From Flavobacteriia bacterium (GTDB lineage Bacteria; Bacteroidota; Bacteroidia; Flavobacteriales_D; Crocinitomicaceae), in contig RFSL01000051.1 in the NCBI GenBank assembly GCA_009923965.1, positions 1 through 6,874 of the forward strand: a stretch of DNA of 6,874 nucleotides, given 5' to 3'. Under the pieces are notes generated by a model. It had not been told where the DNA came from and ran no database searches. It worked only from the letters and a program-made list of their open reading frames with translations. The first letter of the stretch is position 1. The number at the start of each line of letters is the position of its first letter. A program made the position numbers and the translations under genes. This document shows, in pieces, positions 5,154-6,874 of this stretch.

Positions 5154-6278
5154 ATGTCACTTCTAATAAAAAGACCAGAGAAAGCTATTTTATATAAGAT
5201 TCCAACGATTTTGTTGGTTTTATTCTTTTTATTCTTCATTTGCCAAGCTTATGGGCAAAAAAACAAGTTAAATTACAAAGCAATTTGTTTTTATTACAAT
5301 TGGTATGGATCAGTTAAAGTTGATGGAAGTCCTTGGCATTGGGAACATCCAATTATGCCTCAAAACGATAAAGATACCACAAGCGGATTTTATCCTGGAA
5401 ACGGAAATATAGGCGCAAATTATTATCCTCAAGCAGGAGAATATAGTAGTGCAGATTTTGCTGTTATTGAAAAGCATATGCAACAAATTGCTTCAGCAGG
5501 CATTGGCGTTATTGCAGTTACATGGTTAGGGCAAGATGATTATACTTTTAAAAGTGTTTCCTTGATACTAGATGCTGCAAACAGATACCGAATTAAAGTT
5601 TGTTTTCAGATAGAACCATGTGTTCGGACATCAGCGATTGCCACTAGAAATGCTGTGGAATTTTTACTTACTCAGTTTGGAAAACATCCAGCATTTTTTA
5701 AAAATACACAAACAAATAAGCCCCTATTTTTTGTGTACGATTCATATGTAATTTCAGCAAGCGATTGGTATGATGTTTTTGGAATAAATGGTAAAAATAC
5801 CATTCGAAATACTGCTTTCGATGCTGACATGATTGGACTTTGGGTTACTAAAGATGAACAGGCGTTTTTTCTTGAATCAGGATTTGATGGCTTTTACACC
5901 TATTTTGCGGCTTCAAACTTCACGTATGGCTCCTCACCTGCTAATTGGCCGCAACTAAAAAAATGGGCAGATGAAAATTCTAAAATTTTTATTCCCTCTG
6001 TTGGCCCTGGATACATTGATGTGAGAGTAAGACCTTGGAATGCACGAAATACAAAAAGTAGAGAGAACGGCGCTTACTTCGATCGTATGTTTCAAGCTGC
6101 TTTAGATAGTAAAGTAAACTGGATTGGTATCACTTCTTTTAATGAATGGCATGAGGGAACGCAAATTGAACCTGCTAAGCCATTTATGAACGGGGATTTT
6201 AAATACGAAGATTACCAAACGCAGAAAACTGACTTCTACTTATTGAAAACAAAATTTTGGCTTGGGAAATTTAAATGA
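5154..6278 (+). CDS. GH99 endo-alpha-mannosidase/mannanase-like glycoside hydrolase
   Basis: A 374-aa secreted enzyme expected to cut internal alpha-1,2-mannosidic linkages in mannans or glucosylated/mannosylated glycans. A hydrophobic segment at about residues 15-32 followed by QAYGQ indicates a signal peptide with cleavage near residue 34. The first 13 residues are charged and no alternative ATG exists. GH99 blocks in order are ICFYYNWYG (44-52), WHWEHPIMPQ (61-70), GIGVIAVTWLGQDD (116-129), CFQIEP (150-155), FIPSVGPGYIDVRVRPWN (279-296) and ITSFNEWHEGTQIEPA (326-341). Glu331 and Glu334 in NEWHEG match the catalytic pair of the family. The catalytic domain fills the whole protein; there is no binding module, lipobox or type IX sorting domain. 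No SusC/SusD genes are adjacent, unlike many mannan-use loci. The native substrate is not certain. Confidence 0.92.
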   Translation: MSLLIKRPEKAILYKIPTILLVLFFLFFICQAYGQKNKLNYKAICFYYNWYGSVKVDGSPWHWEHPIMPQNDKDTTSGFYPGNGNIGANYYPQAGEYSSADFAVIEKHMQQIASAGIGVIAVTWLGQDDYTFKSVSLILDAANRYRIKVCFQIEPCVRTSAIATRNAVEFLLTQFGKHPAFFKNTQTNKPLFFVYDSYVISASDWYDVFGINGKNTIRNTAFDADMIGLWVTKDEQAFFLESGFDGFYTYFAASNFTYGSSPANWPQLKKWADENSKIFIPSVGPGYIDVRVRPWNARNTKSRENGAYFDRMFQAALDSKVNWIGITSFNEWHEGTQIEPAKPFMNGDFKYEDYQTQKTDFYLLKTKFWLGKFK

Positions 6279-6402
6279 CTTTCTCTGCTTTGTTTGTACT
6301 TAAGGTATTACCACTTCTTTTAACACTACTATTTTCTTCTATTAGCTCAATTATTTAACAGTTAGAATTTAATTTTTCATTTTTAAAATCGTCTTTTGAT
6401 GT

Positions 6403-6438
6403 TTGTTTTGAAAACAATTACAAAAAAATAATTGTTTT
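6403..6438. promoter_or_regulatory. Three-arm inverted repeat forming alternative hairpins
   Basis: Arm 2, AAAACAATTA (6411-6420), can pair perfectly with arm 3, TAATTGTTTT (6429-6438), across an 8-nt A-rich loop. Its first seven bases can instead pair with arm 1, TTGTTTT (6403-6409), across a single G. The two hairpins exclude each other. The 2/3 hairpin is followed by a T-rich run (gttattt), so it could terminate transcription from the GH99 gene or regulate the gene starting at 6460. The stems are AT-only apart from one G-C pair, hence weak. A partial -7 match (GATGTTTG, 6398-6405) overlaps arm 1. Confidence 0.4.
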
Positions 6439-6459
6439 GTTATTTAAAGACCTTAAAAA

Positions 6460-6867
6460 ATGATTGTAGACAATAGCGTTCCAACTCCAGATTTAAATAG
6501 AAAAATTAATAAATTAGTGGGGCCCCCTTTCTCGTTTTTAGCTCGCTATCGCATGGGTGGAATCGGTTCGCACCGAATGAATATTAAATCTTACAGTAAG
6601 GGATTCGAAAAATTACTTCTTGTAAATTCAAATTCTTTAGTAGGAAATATTGAGTTGCGTCCAAATGGTATAATTGTACATATTTCTCAACGCTACCATC
6701 GTTTTTCATGGGTTCTTCCATATTATCGCTTTTCTGTATTTCAATCAGAGGGTTTTACGTTTCATGAGAATGGAGAATTTATTCGTTTCTCGTTAGATGC
6801 TTATTTCGAAAAAAATAAAAACTTTTTTAAACGCATGTTTAAGGCCAAAGAAAAAATTATCAGATAG
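6460..6867 (+). CDS. Conserved-looking hypothetical protein
   Basis: A 135-aa basic, probably cytoplasmic protein starting at an ATG with an A-rich leader (ccttaaaaa). It has no signal peptide, membrane segment or cysteine cluster. Order of visible features: a short N-terminal segment (VPTPDLNRKINKLVGPP, 6-22), a Gly/Arg-rich patch (ARYRMGGIGSHRMNI, 28-42), a central run of predicted beta strands (KLLLVNS, GNIELRPNGIIVHIS, FSWVLPYYRFSVFQ, about 51-94) and a basic C-terminal helix (KNKNFFKRMFKAKEKIIR, 118-135). The alternating strands around WVLPYYRFSV look like a small beta domain, perhaps PH-like, but this is only an impression. It resembles a conserved protein of flavobacteria with no known role as far as I can recall. 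It lies 181 bp after GH99, beyond the hairpin region, so it is probably a separate transcription unit. Confidence 0.75.
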   Translation: MIVDNSVPTPDLNRKINKLVGPPFSFLARYRMGGIGSHRMNIKSYSKGFEKLLLVNSNSLVGNIELRPNGIIVHISQRYHRFSWVLPYYRFSVFQSEGFTFHENGEFIRFSLDAYFEKNKNFFKRMFKAKEKIIR

Positions 6868-6874
6868 CATTACC

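Noticed and set aside
1..6874. CRISPR array, tRNA, rRNA or transposase
   Set aside because: No regularly spaced repeats, tRNA-like cloverleaf, rRNA-like stretch or transposase/integrase motifs were seen on either strand.

Overview
The window is AT-rich and reads as a piece of a Bacteroidota chromosome, most likely Flavobacteriia. The evidence is the A-rich leaders without clear Shine-Dalgarno sequences, matches to the Bacteroidota -7 promoter element TAnnTTTG, and the protein types. Every convincing gene is on the + strand. No rRNA, tRNA, CRISPR array or transposase was found.

Left part (1-2561): a redox/stress-type cluster. The 3' part of a Crp/Fnr-family regulator runs in from the left edge. 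It is followed by a near-consensus FNR-type palindrome (511-524), a 28-codon ORF, a small protein with two CDGSH [2Fe-2S] motifs, two consecutive secreted YceI-family proteins and a four-helix membrane protein. The regulator carries the ExxSR recognition-helix signature that reads TTGA/TCAA half-sites. The palindrome lies at the class II activator distance (-41.5) from a candidate promoter, so the regulator plausibly activates its downstream neighbours. A second, better -7 element (953-960) precedes the YceI pair.

Middle part (2562-5153): an accessory stretch. A family 2 glycosyltransferase is followed after 3 nt by a second, less usual putative glycosyltransferase with a DITD motif. Next comes a 35-codon reading frame that starts inside the second gene's stop codon. 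Then there is a ParDE toxin-antitoxin locus with a perfect 9-bp inverted repeat at its promoter. The antitoxin is intact, but the toxin is interrupted by an in-frame TAA with its C-terminal part still readable downstream. About 135 bp of non-coding DNA rich in inverted repeats follows.

Right part (5154-6867): a secreted family GH99 endo-alpha-mannosidase/mannanase-like enzyme with both catalytic glutamates. After an intergenic region with two mutually exclusive hairpins comes a conserved-looking 135-aa protein of unknown function.

The glycosyltransferases, broken toxin-antitoxin pair, structured spacer and GH99 gene look like an insertion hotspot between two more ordinary chromosomal segments. 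That reading is inference from gene content; no integrase or attachment site was seen. I found no clear novel multi-gene system. The best candidates for follow-up are the FNR-site-driven module, the second glycosyltransferase with its overlapping small ORF, and the repeat-like element at 5014-5150.
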